Shown piece after piece: positions 1-7,889 of a DNA stretch of 11,341 nucleotides (position 1 is its first letter; every line of letters begins with the position of its first letter). The notes beneath the pieces were generated by a model, which saw nothing but the letters and a program-made list of their open reading frames with translations, ran no database searches and had not been told where the DNA came from. The position numbers and the translations under genes were made by a program. The stretch is from positions 1-11,341 of the forward strand of contig CAAEBW010000109.1 in the NCBI GenBank assembly GCA_900754145.1. Direction: 5' to 3'. The DNA comes from Clostridia bacterium (GTDB taxonomy: Bacteria; Bacillota; Clostridia; Oscillospirales; Acutalibacteraceae).

Positions 1-3
1 CTG

Positions 4-33
4 AAAACCGCCCCGAAAACGGGGCGGTTTTTT
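4..33. terminator. Strong hairpin terminator
   Basis: A perfect 12-bp stem (4-15 with 20-31, sequence AAAACCGCCCCG) closes an AAAA loop. On the plus strand it ends in a run of six T (28-33). On the minus strand the stem itself ends in TTTT and is preceded by an A run. It lies 9 bases beyond the stop of the Asn-rich ORF, so it most likely ends the rlmB-metG-tatD transcript. It could also end a plus-strand gene lying left of the window, so it is left unstranded. Confidence 0.85.
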
Positions 34-41
34 GACTGTAA

Positions 42-188
42 TCAGAAATTGTTGTTATTGTTATTGTTGTTATTCTTGTTCTGATTATTGTTCTGGTTGT
101 TCTTGTTCTGATTGTTGTTCTGATTATTCTGATTATTCTTATTCTGGTTGTTATTCTGGTTATTATTGTTTCGGTTGTTGTTTTCCAT
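42..188 (-). CDS. 48-residue Asn/Gln-rich low-complexity protein, unknown function
   Basis: I do not recognise a family. Read on the minus strand from ATG at 188 to TGA at 42-44, the product is MENNNR followed by Asn runs broken by single Gln and Lys, ending in nine Asn and one Phe. By count 34 of 48 residues are Asn, 7 Gln, 3 Lys and 1 Arg. A Q-N-K-N-N-Q motif recurs at residues 15-20 and 27-32, a 12-residue period. A GGGGTGA ribosome-site-like sequence ends 5 bases before the ATG and a terminator follows the stop, which supports a real gene. It has no signal peptide, membrane segment or Cys. It is the last gene of the operon, 51 bases past tatD, and may have its own expression. The opposite strand gives only a Cys/Tyr/Ser string with no ribosome site. 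Small Asn-rich proteins occur in spore-formers, but a spore role here is a guess. Confidence 0.6.
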   Translation of the reverse strand: MENNNRNNNNQNNNQNKNNQNNQNNNQNKNNQNNNQNKNNNNNNNNNF

Positions 189-193
189 TAAAA

Positions 194-233
194 TCACCCC
201 GCTTTCAGATTTAGTATCTGCAAGGCGGGGTGA
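194..233 (-). promoter_or_regulatory. Hairpin between tatD and the Asn-rich ORF, containing its ribosome site
   Basis: Bases 194-202 (TCACCCCGC) pair perfectly with 225-233 (GCGGGGTGA). The stem continues through one wobble pair, two A-T pairs and a one-base bulge (C221) into a 5-bp inner stem (206-210 with 216-220) closing a 5-base loop. On the minus strand the 3' arm reads GCGGGGTGA and is followed directly by TTTTA and the ATG of the small ORF. The only plausible ribosome site is therefore inside the stem. It could be a weak intrinsic terminator after tatD (only four T), a gate on translation of the small ORF, or both. Confidence 0.6.
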
Positions 234-239
234 AATATA

Positions 240-1025
240 CTATATACCAAATAATTTTTCCGTGTTTTTCCTTGCGGAGCTTAGCACCTTGTCAACCGTG
301 GTGCTTCTGATTTCGGCGATTTTTTTAGCCGTATGATAAATCATAGCCGAATGATTTATTTCCCCTCTGTGTGGAACGGGGGTTAAATACGGTGCGTCGG
401 TCTCAAGCAAAAAGCGGTCCTCGGGGAGCATTTCTACCACCTCGGGGAGCTTTTTGGCGTTTTTGAAGGTTATAACTCCCCCGATTCCTATATACATACC
501 TAATTCCAGTATTTCTTTTGCCATCTCGGGACTGCCCGAAAAGCTGTGAACAACACCCTTTGGTCGGTGCTTTTTTAAAATTTCAAGGGTGTCGGCGTGT
601 GCGTCTCGGTCGTGGACGATAACGGGGAGCTTAAGCTTATTCGCAAGGATTAACTGCTCCTCAAAAAGGGCTTTCTGCTCCTCCTTATTGTCCGAAACCC
701 AGTAGTAGTCAAGCCCGATTTCGCCGATTGCAACACATTTTTTGTGCCTTGCAAGCTCTTCTATTTCCGAAACCCTGCCGCCGCCGATATTTTCGGGGTG
801 AACGCCCACCGCGGCGTAAATGTAGGGGTATTTTTCGGCAAAGGCGAGGGCTTTTTTGGAAGACTCGGTATCGCACCCGCAGTTGATTACGCCGCATACC
901 CCCTGTCGGGGCAGTGAGTCCAAAAGCTCATCACGGATTTTGTCGAATTTTGCGTCATCATAATGAGCGTGGCTGTCGAAAATCAGGGGCTCGTTTAAAG
1001 GACTTTCCTCTAAAAAATCTATCAT
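240..1025 (-). CDS. tatD: TatD family metal-dependent deoxyribonuclease
   Basis: This is a cytoplasmic two-metal hydrolase of the TatD/YcfH family (TIM-barrel amidohydrolase superfamily), a DNase thought to act in DNA repair and turnover. At 261 residues it has the usual family length. Metal-ligand motifs appear in order: FDSHAH (H19, H21), GVHPE near 74-78, GEIGLDYY with E102, IVHDRDAH with H138, VHSFSG with H160, and LETDAPYL with D210. About 13 extra residues precede the first motif. The ATG at 1025 is kept because it overlaps the metG stop as ATGA and no later Met or obvious ribosome site offers a start. metG-tatD adjacency is common in Firmicutes, so the context fits an ordinary housekeeping copy. 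The family is well identified; its in vivo substrate is not known from sequence. Confidence 0.95.
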   Translation of the reverse strand: MIDFLEESPLNEPLIFDSHAHYDDAKFDKIRDELLDSLPRQGVCGVINCGCDTESSKKALAFAEKYPYIYAAVGVHPENIGGGRVSEIEELARHKKCVAIGEIGLDYYWVSDNKEEQKALFEEQLILANKLKLPVIVHDRDAHADTLEILKKHRPKGVVHSFSGSPEMAKEILELGMYIGIGGVITFKNAKKLPEVVEMLPEDRFLLETDAPYLTPVPHRGEINHSAMIYHTAKKIAEIRSTTVDKVLSSARKNTEKLFGI

Positions 1026-2923
1026 CTTATCTTACTTCCCGCGGGGACATTGTCGATAAACAGCACCTTGACATCGTCTTCGGCACAGTCGGCGGCTAAA
1101 ATCATACCGTTGGACTCGACGCCGCAAAGCTTAGCGGGCTTAAGGTTCGCCACAACGATTACGGTGTGTCTGATAAGCTCCTCGGGTTTGTAGTACTTGG
1201 CAATGCCCGAGGCTACCGTTCTCGGCGTTCCGCTGCCGTCGTCAAGGGTTAATTTTAAAAGCTTTTTCGCTTTCGGAATAGGCTCGCAGGCGGTGATTTT
1301 AGCCGCCTTAAGCTCAACCTTTGCAAAGTCCTCTATTCCGATTTGGGCAATACCCTCAATTTTTTCAGGCTCTGCCTTTGCTTCCTGCTCGGCGGCTATT
1401 TCGGCTAAAACCTTTTCAGTATCTAAACGGGGGAAGAGGTTAGCTGTTTTCTCGGGTGTGTAACTGTCAGCGGCGCGCAGCTCTTCGCTGATACTGTCTC
1501 CCGCAATGTTTTGAGCGGTTTCGGGCATAATGGGACGAAGTAACACACCGATAATTTTGATAAGGTCTAAAAGGTTGTAAAGAACATCGTTAAGGCGGTC
1601 TTTTTGCGCCTCGTCCTTTGCAAGCGCCCAGGGCATTGTCTCGTCAATATACTTGTTGCAACGCTTAGCTAAATCCAAAACAGCGGCACAGGCGTCGGCA
1701 TTACGGTAATCGTCCATACACTTGTGATATTTGGAGATACAGGTCTCAGCAAAACCGAAAAGCTCTTTATCTAAATCTTCTGTAATTTCGTGTTTTAGGG
1801 CAGTACCGCCGAAATACTTTTTGGTCATAGCCACGGTACGGCTTACAAGGTTGCCTATAGTATTTGCAAGGTCGGCGTTAAAGACATTTATAAAGCTTTC
1901 GTAAGTAAAGGTTCCGTCATTACCGAAAGGCATTTGAGAAAGAAGATAGTAACGAACCGCGTCGGCACCGAAGCGGTTTGCCAATTTGTCGGCATAAACC
2001 ACATTGCCCTTGGATTTTGACATTTTATCCTCACCTACAAGCACCCACGGATGCCCCAAAACCTGCTTGGGGAGAGGCAAGCCTAATGCCATTAAAATAA
2101 TAGGCCAGTAAATGGTGTGGAAGCGGACAATATCCTTGCCGATAACATGCAGGTCTGCAGGCCAGAGCTTACCGAATTTATCGGTACTGCCGTCGGGATT
2201 GTAGCCGATACCCGTAATATAGTTGGAAAGCGCGTCAATCCAAACATAAATAATGTGCTTATCGTCAAACTCAACCGGCACGCCCCATTTAAAGGAGGAA
2301 CGGGAAACACAAAGGTCTTGAAGTCCCGGCTTTAAGAAGTTGTTTATCATCTCGTTTTTGCGGGATTCGGGCTTAATAAAATCGGGGTTTTCCTCGAAAT
2401 ACTTTAATAATCTGTCCTGATATTTGCTGAGCCTTAAGAAGTAAGCCTCTTCCTTGGAGTCGATAACCTCTCTGCCGCAGTCGGGACATTTACCGTCTAC
2501 TAACTGGGATTCGGTATAAAATGACTCGCAGGGAACACAGTATTTTCCCTCATAGGTGCTTTTGTAAATATCCCCCTGCTCGTAAAGCTTGGTGAAAATT
2601 CTCTGTACTGCCTTTTCGTGATCGGCATCGGTAGTACGGATGAATTTATCGTAGGAAGTATTAAGGCTGTCCCAAACAGCTTTAATGTTTGCGGCGGCAT
2701 TATCCACATACTCTTTAGGGGTAATACCCTGCTCCTTGGCTTTTTCCTCAATTTTCTGGCCGTGCTCGTCGGAGCCGGTCATTAAATAAACCTCATAACC
2801 CATTTGTTTTTTATAGCGGGCTATCATATCAGCGAGAACTATATCGTAAGCGTTGCCGATATGCGGCTTGCTGGAAGCGTAGGCTATAGCAGTAGTAATG
2901 TAAAACTTTTTCTTTTCAGACAT
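1022..2923 (-). CDS. metG: Methionyl-tRNA synthetase with C-terminal tRNA-binding domain
   Basis: This class I aminoacyl-tRNA synthetase charges tRNA-Met and initiator tRNA with methionine in the cytoplasm. The HIGH signature is HIGN at 21-24, and KMSKS is exact at 300-304. A zinc knuckle of the CxxC...CxxC type lies at C129/C132 and C146/C149. The anticodon-binding helical domain covers about 350-500. A Glu/Ala-rich linker (about 505-525) leads to an OB-fold tRNA-binding domain at about 530-633, homologous to Trbp111, which gives the long dimeric form common in Firmicutes. AAGGAGG precedes the ATG with 8-base spacing and overlaps the TAA stop of the upstream membrane-protein gene; the gap is 13 bases. 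The 3' end overlaps tatD by 4 nt. No T-box leader is visible; expression presumably comes from the rlmB promoter. Confidence 0.98.
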   Translation of the reverse strand: MSEKKKFYITTAIAYASSKPHIGNAYDIVLADMIARYKKQMGYEVYLMTGSDEHGQKIEEKAKEQGITPKEYVDNAAANIKAVWDSLNTSYDKFIRTTDADHEKAVQRIFTKLYEQGDIYKSTYEGKYCVPCESFYTESQLVDGKCPDCGREVIDSKEEAYFLRLSKYQDRLLKYFEENPDFIKPESRKNEMINNFLKPGLQDLCVSRSSFKWGVPVEFDDKHIIYVWIDALSNYITGIGYNPDGSTDKFGKLWPADLHVIGKDIVRFHTIYWPIILMALGLPLPKQVLGHPWVLVGEDKMSKSKGNVVYADKLANRFGADAVRYYLLSQMPFGNDGTFTYESFINVFNADLANTIGNLVSRTVAMTKKYFGGTALKHEITEDLDKELFGFAETCISKYHKCMDDYRNADACAAVLDLAKRCNKYIDETMPWALAKDEAQKDRLNDVLYNLLDLIKIIGVLLRPIMPETAQNIAGDSISEELRAADSYTPEKTANLFPRLDTEKVLAEIAAEQEAKAEPEKIEGIAQIGIEDFAKVELKAAKITACEPIPKAKKLLKLTLDDGSGTPRTVASGIAKYYKPEELIRHTVIVVANLKPAKLCGVESNGMILAADCAEDDVKVLFIDNVPAGSKIR

Positions 2924-2936
2924 TTGTATTTCCTCC

Positions 2937-5582
2937 TTATGGCTTTTGAGTTAGATAAAGAATATAAGAAACTGCGGTTGAAGCAAGGCTGTATAATAAA
3001 ACCGTAACACCGCTCATAAGCGAGCCCGAGCCGTCAAAGGACATATAGGCGAAGAGCACCGCGCCGAGAACCGACGCTATTACATAAAGAACGGTAAGCA
3101 AAATATTGGATTTTTTTATCCTTGTGGCGTTGCTGATAATTGCGGCAAGCCCCACGGGATTGCCCCTGTAGGCGGCAGGAGCGGAGCAGGCGGGGACGGG
3201 GGGTACCGCGTTTTTATACATATGACAGCCCGCCGCGCTCATAACCTTTACCGAATCGCTGTAAAGCCCCATATAGTCGCAAATCATTTCCTCGGTCATA
3301 TTCGGGTCGGAGCTGTTAATTAACATTGTGACCCCGAGCGCCGAAACGCGGCGCAGCTCTTTGGCAATATCCTCGCGCACGGTGTAGCGCACGGTAATTA
3401 GGGCGCACGCCTTATCCTGTGACGCCACATAAACGGGGAAAAGCCCCTGACGGAGTATTTTTCGGTCAACCTCAACGCTCGGAACCTCGATTCCGTGCGC
3501 CTCCATAAGGGTGCGGTTGCCTATAAAGAGCAGTCGGTTGTCAACCCAGCCCGAAATACCCATTTTATCCTCGTACTTTACGGTGTCCGAATCGGGCAGT
3601 ACAACATTTCCGCCCGTGCCCGCTATTTTTTTGAAGATGGGGGCTAACGGACTGTTCATAGCCTCCGTAAGCGAGGCGGCGCGGATTATCGTGTCATCAA
3701 TGCTGTTGTCCGACAGAATCTGAAGCTGATGCATTTGCACCGTGCCCGAGGGGAAAAGCTCGTCGGCGCTGAAAACTACCGCGTTTGCGTTTTCGATCCG
3801 CTCCGCACCTGTTTTTCCCGCAATCATAGCGCCCATACGGGACAGCCGTTTGGCGGAGGAGTAAAGCGGCATACTGTCTATCATAAATATTACGGGCAAT
3901 GCGGCAAAGCACTGAATTGCCGCCGCGCTGTAAAAGCCGTATATAATTCCGTCAAAGTAGGAGGCGCAGGCAAAGCCGACGATAACCGAAAGCAAGAGTG
4001 AAATCACCGTTACTATAGGCAGTCTGCCCGATAAAAATACGCGGAAGGTGGAATATTTCATATAATCGTTTATCTGCTTTGTCTTTTGCGGGGCGGCGGC
4101 GAGAACGTCACCCTCAATCGCGTTTTTCGCCATTGCAAAGGTGACCGCCTGATCGCCTATAAGCTTTACCGCCCGCTTAGGCGAAGCGGCGGAAATCTGC
4201 CTGAAGCCCTCTAAAAGATAGGCGGAGTTCATAAAGGAGCAGAGCGCGCGGATAAAGAGTATTACCGCGCAAAGCAGTATAAGGTCGAGCGCAATCTCGT
4301 TTTTGAATACCGCGGCAACCGAGTAGGCGATAACAAAAAGCGAGGCGGTAGCCGCTAAGACATCGGGAGCCGAGCGGCGGCTGAATATTTTAGGCAGACT
4401 TTTGAACATATCGGCGTTGATAAGTGTTATTATTACCAAAACCGCGGCGCATATTATATTTGCCGTTCTTGTACTGCTAAGCAGCAGCTCGGACATAAAG
4501 GGAAGCTTTGCTACAATAAGCAAAATAAGGCACAGTCCCGAGAAAACAGTCCTTAAAAAGGCGGAGCGTTTTTTAAGCGAAAACCGCCTTAAAAACCGCT
4601 TTGCATCATTTTCGTCGGAAAATTCCTCTTTCGGTATGTATTCCTCGAACTCGGACAGCTCCAGCTGTACCTCGCTTTCCGCTTCGTCGGTACCTGCTTC
4701 GGGAAGACCTGTAAGCTCACCTGTTAAATCTATCGGTCTCGTCTTAGAGCTTACACTTATCCGCGAGGTATTATCCGCTCCGGATACAGGGGTGAATTTA
4801 ATTGTTGCCGTGTTTTGAATATCGGGCGTTTCGGGCTTTGCCGCGGGGGCGGAGGTGTCAATATCGGAAATTATGTTGGATACATTGGTCTGAACCTGAC
4901 TTACCTTAGGCAGGGAGGAAACAAGGTCCTCAAAGACCTCCCGCTCGGGCGCGGGGGACACCTCATCCTTTTCGGTGGGTTTATCGGGCGCTTCGGCTTT
5001 TTCGTATTTCCCGAGGTCGTCAAATGCGATTTCGTATTTTTGTGATAGCTTTTCAAGCGCCTTTTGGCTTTCGCTGTTTAAAATTTCCGCAACGCTTTCA
5101 AGCCTGTAGGTAGGTGCTGATTCCATGGCGCTGTCCCCGTCCTCGCCGTCCATAATAAAAGGTCGGCATTTTTCAAGCAGAGACTGCTCGTGCCGAGGGG
5201 GCTCCTTTGCCGCGAGGGGCTTGGGGTCGGTGTCGGACTGCCTTTCGGCTTTCACCCTTTTAAAGCTTTCCGAAAAGGCGTTAAGGTCGAAACCGTCATT
5301 ATCCTCGGGGTCGGGCTTTTCAGAGCGGTCCGCCGTAGGAACGGGAGCGGCTTCGGGTTTTTTATCTGCTTTAGCCTCAAGCATACGCTTTTTAAGGGAT
5401 TCCAGCGCGCCTGTTGAAGAAATTTCGCCGTCATTGGAATTTGACGAAAAATTTAAAACCTCGTCGGGAGTCAGCGCGTGATTGGGATGTGCCGCGCCGT
5501 CTGTTATAAATGAAAAGCCGTCGTCCTCGCTCTCTAACAGCGAGAAAAGCTCCTCATTTTCCTTTTTTGAAAAAAAGCTCAT
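2937..5582 (-). CDS. Degenerate P1B-type ATPase-like membrane protein, probably catalytically dead
   Basis: The 881-residue product has a long hydrophilic, mostly acidic and probably disordered N-terminus (1 to about 335). The rest has the layout of a heavy-metal P1B ATPase: eight hydrophobic segments (about 344-362, 374-391, 405-427, 431-450, 521-541, 546-568, 826-846, 854-876) grouped 4+2+2. The region from about 560 to 606 follows the P1B metal-site helix into the P-domain, but the CPC position reads LPV (562-564) and DKTGT is replaced by VVFSADEL (602-609, S605 for the phosphorylated Asp). A short cytoplasmic part (about 452-520) lacks TGE. The nucleotide-domain match is recognisable (GISGWVDNRLLFIGNR, 675-690), yet the SEHPL position reads NSPL (643-646), the TGDN position reads NSSD (756-759), and GDGxNDxP is absent. 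There is no metal-binding HMA domain. The ATG at 5582 overlaps rlmB by 4 nt and has AAGGAGGA 4 bases upstream. The frame is open throughout, so it looks like a maintained pseudoenzyme and not a decaying gene. Its function is unknown. Confidence 0.8.
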   Translation of the reverse strand: MSFFSKKENEELFSLLESEDDGFSFITDGAAHPNHALTPDEVLNFSSNSNDGEISSTGALESLKKRMLEAKADKKPEAAPVPTADRSEKPDPEDNDGFDLNAFSESFKRVKAERQSDTDPKPLAAKEPPRHEQSLLEKCRPFIMDGEDGDSAMESAPTYRLESVAEILNSESQKALEKLSQKYEIAFDDLGKYEKAEAPDKPTEKDEVSPAPEREVFEDLVSSLPKVSQVQTNVSNIISDIDTSAPAAKPETPDIQNTATIKFTPVSGADNTSRISVSSKTRPIDLTGELTGLPEAGTDEAESEVQLELSEFEEYIPKEEFSDENDAKRFLRRFSLKKRSAFLRTVFSGLCLILLIVAKLPFMSELLLSSTRTANIICAAVLVIITLINADMFKSLPKIFSRRSAPDVLAATASLFVIAYSVAAVFKNEIALDLILLCAVILFIRALCSFMNSAYLLEGFRQISAASPKRAVKLIGDQAVTFAMAKNAIEGDVLAAAPQKTKQINDYMKYSTFRVFLSGRLPIVTVISLLLSVIVGFACASYFDGIIYGFYSAAAIQCFAALPVIFMIDSMPLYSSAKRLSRMGAMIAGKTGAERIENANAVVFSADELFPSGTVQMHQLQILSDNSIDDTIIRAASLTEAMNSPLAPIFKKIAGTGGNVVLPDSDTVKYEDKMGISGWVDNRLLFIGNRTLMEAHGIEVPSVEVDRKILRQGLFPVYVASQDKACALITVRYTVREDIAKELRRVSALGVTMLINSSDPNMTEEMICDYMGLYSDSVKVMSAAGCHMYKNAVPPVPACSAPAAYRGNPVGLAAIISNATRIKKSNILLTVLYVIASVLGAVLFAYMSFDGSGSLMSGVTVLLYSLASTAVSYILYLTQKP

Positions 5583-6334
5583 AACTTCCTCCTTTTTCGC
5601 ACTACCTCATACATAAGCACGCCCGCCGCCACCGAGGCGTTGAGTGAGTTGATTTTTCCGAACATAGGCAGGCTTATTATCCCGTCGCACTTTTTGGCGG
5701 TAAGCGCGCCGATTCCGCTGCCCTCGTTACCGATTACAAGGGCTAAGGGACAGTCAAAATCGGTTTTTGTGTAGTCCTCGCCGTCCATATCCGCACCGAA
5801 GACCCACACGCCGCGCTCCTTTAGCTCATCTATCGTATTAGCGATATTTGTAACCCTTGCGACAGGCATATATTCGAGCGCGCCGCACGCCGCCTTGGCA
5901 ACCGTAGCGTTAAGGGAGGCACTCCTGCGCTTAGGGATAATTATTCCGTGAGCGCCGCAAATTTCGGCAGTTCTTATAATCGCGCCTAAATTGTGCGGGT
6001 CCTCTATTTCATCGCATATTATTATAAACGGCTTTTCATTTTTCTGTTCTGCAAGGGCGAAAATATCCTCAACCGTGGCATATTCCTGCGAGGCGATCAT
6101 AACCGCCACGCCCTGATGATTAGCTCCCCCGCAGTAATAATCAAGCTTTTGGGGGCTTACCTCTTTTATAAGCACCCCTTTGGCGCGGCATTTAGCGATT
6201 ATCGCGGCGACCGAGCCGCCCGAAACACCGTGTGCCACCAGCAGACGGTCGATTTCTCTGCCTGACCGCACCGCCTCAAGTACGGGGTTTCTGCCGCATA
6301 TTATATTTCCCGTGTGTTCTGTGTTATTATCCAT
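5579..6334 (-). CDS. rlmB: TrmH-family 23S rRNA (guanosine-2'-O-)-methyltransferase
   Basis: This is a SPOUT (knotted) methyltransferase of the TrmH group 3/RlmB type. It uses S-adenosylmethionine to 2'-O-methylate a guanosine in 23S rRNA (G2251 in E. coli). The 251 residues match the family length. An N-terminal substrate-binding domain (about 10-80, starting IICGRNPVLEAV) is followed by the three SPOUT motifs: DEIEDPHNLGAIIRTAE (108-124, with the conserved Asn and Arg), LVIGNEGSGI (199-208), and ISLPMFGKINSLNASVAAG (220-238). It is the first gene of the operon. The ATG at 6334 has an AAAAGGAT-like ribosome site about 11 bases upstream. Related TrmH enzymes act on tRNA, so the exact target nucleotide is inferred from the family. 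Confidence 0.93.
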   Translation of the reverse strand: MDNNTEHTGNIICGRNPVLEAVRSGREIDRLLVAHGVSGGSVAAIIAKCRAKGVLIKEVSPQKLDYYCGGANHQGVAVMIASQEYATVEDIFALAEQKNEKPFIIICDEIEDPHNLGAIIRTAEICGAHGIIIPKRRSASLNATVAKAACGALEYMPVARVTNIANTIDELKERGVWVFGADMDGEDYTKTDFDCPLALVIGNEGSGIGALTAKKCDGIISLPMFGKINSLNASVAAGVLMYEVVRKRRKL

Positions 6335-6375
6335 AATTTTAATTATCCTTTTTAAACAGTATACTCCAACTATAG

Positions 6376-6384
6376 ATTATACCA
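6376..6384 (-). promoter_or_regulatory. Extended -10 promoter for the rlmB operon
   Basis: On the minus strand the sequence reads TGGTATAAT: a perfect TATAAT (6376-6381) with the TG of an extended -10 one base upstream. The -35 position at 17-bp spacing reads TTTTAA, a poor match, so the extended -10 would have to carry recognition. The start point would lie near 6369, about 35 bases before the rlmB ATG. No other promoter is obvious before metG or tatD. Confidence 0.65.
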
Positions 6385-6388
6385 CAAA

Positions 6389-6402
6389 GAATTAAGAATT
6401 AA
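6389..6402. repeat. Two tandem GAATTAA heptamers in the rlmB promoter spacer
   Basis: GAATTAA occurs twice in exact tandem in the eno/rlmB divergent region. On the minus strand the copies read TTAATTC TTAATTC and occupy most of the spacer between the -10 and the -35 position of the rlmB promoter. The unit length matches the 7-bp repeats downstream of eno. Two copies in AT-rich DNA could be chance. Confidence 0.45.
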
Positions 6403-6453
6403 AATAGGCAATTTTATTAATAAACCGAAAATATGCAGAAATAATATATGTAA

Positions 6454-7806
<1,353 letters not shown>

Positions 7807-7809
7807 CGG

Positions 7810-7844
7810 TCTAATGTCTAAAATCTAAGGTCTAATATCTAAAC
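7810..7844. repeat. Five tandem TCTAANN heptamers
   Basis: Five consecutive 7-base units begin TCTAA and vary at the last two bases: TG, AA, GG, TA, AC. On the minus strand they read as NNTTAGA units. The array sits between repeat E and the hairpin at 7842 and touches both. The period is exact with no indel, which is hard to attribute to base composition alone. No coding role is seen. Confidence 0.7.
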
Positions 7845-7881
7845 AAGCACAAAACGGCTTAAAAACCGTTTTGTGCTTGTT
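7842..7881. terminator. Long hairpin between convergent eno and prfC
   Basis: A perfect 16-bp stem (7842-7857 with 7866-7881) closes an 8-base loop, CTTAAAAA. It lies between the stop codons of eno and prfC, where a shared bidirectional terminator is expected. Neither side has a clean T-run after the stem (GCTATTTCT on plus, TAGATATT on minus), so it may act poorly as an intrinsic terminator or mainly stabilise the 3' ends. Confidence 0.6.
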
Positions 7882-7889
7882 GCTATTTC

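Noticed and set aside
32..214. Plus-strand Cys/Tyr/Ser-rich 60-residue ORF
   Set aside because: It is the complement of the Asn-rich minus-strand ORF. It begins inside the terminator T-run and has no ribosome site.
290..295. Perfect TTGACA on the minus strand in the tatD 3' end
   Set aside because: At 16-18 bp downstream there is no -10-like sequence (the 17-bp position reads AGGAAA), so it is not a usable sigma-A promoter.
821..828. TGTAGGGG inside tatD resembling the hairpin repeat end
   Set aside because: There is no paired stem or CCG end after it, and it encodes normal conserved-length TatD sequence; chance match.
4402..4818. Plus-strand 138-residue ORF
   Set aside because: It lies antisense to the pseudo-ATPase gene, has no ribosome site or recognisable domain, and its Ser-rich composition is typical of antisense shadow frames.
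5582..6334. Reading rlmB as a tRNA methylase (TrmH)
   Set aside because: The N-terminal domain beginning IICGRNPVLEAV and the motif wording match the RlmB-like group better, though the target nucleotide is not proven.
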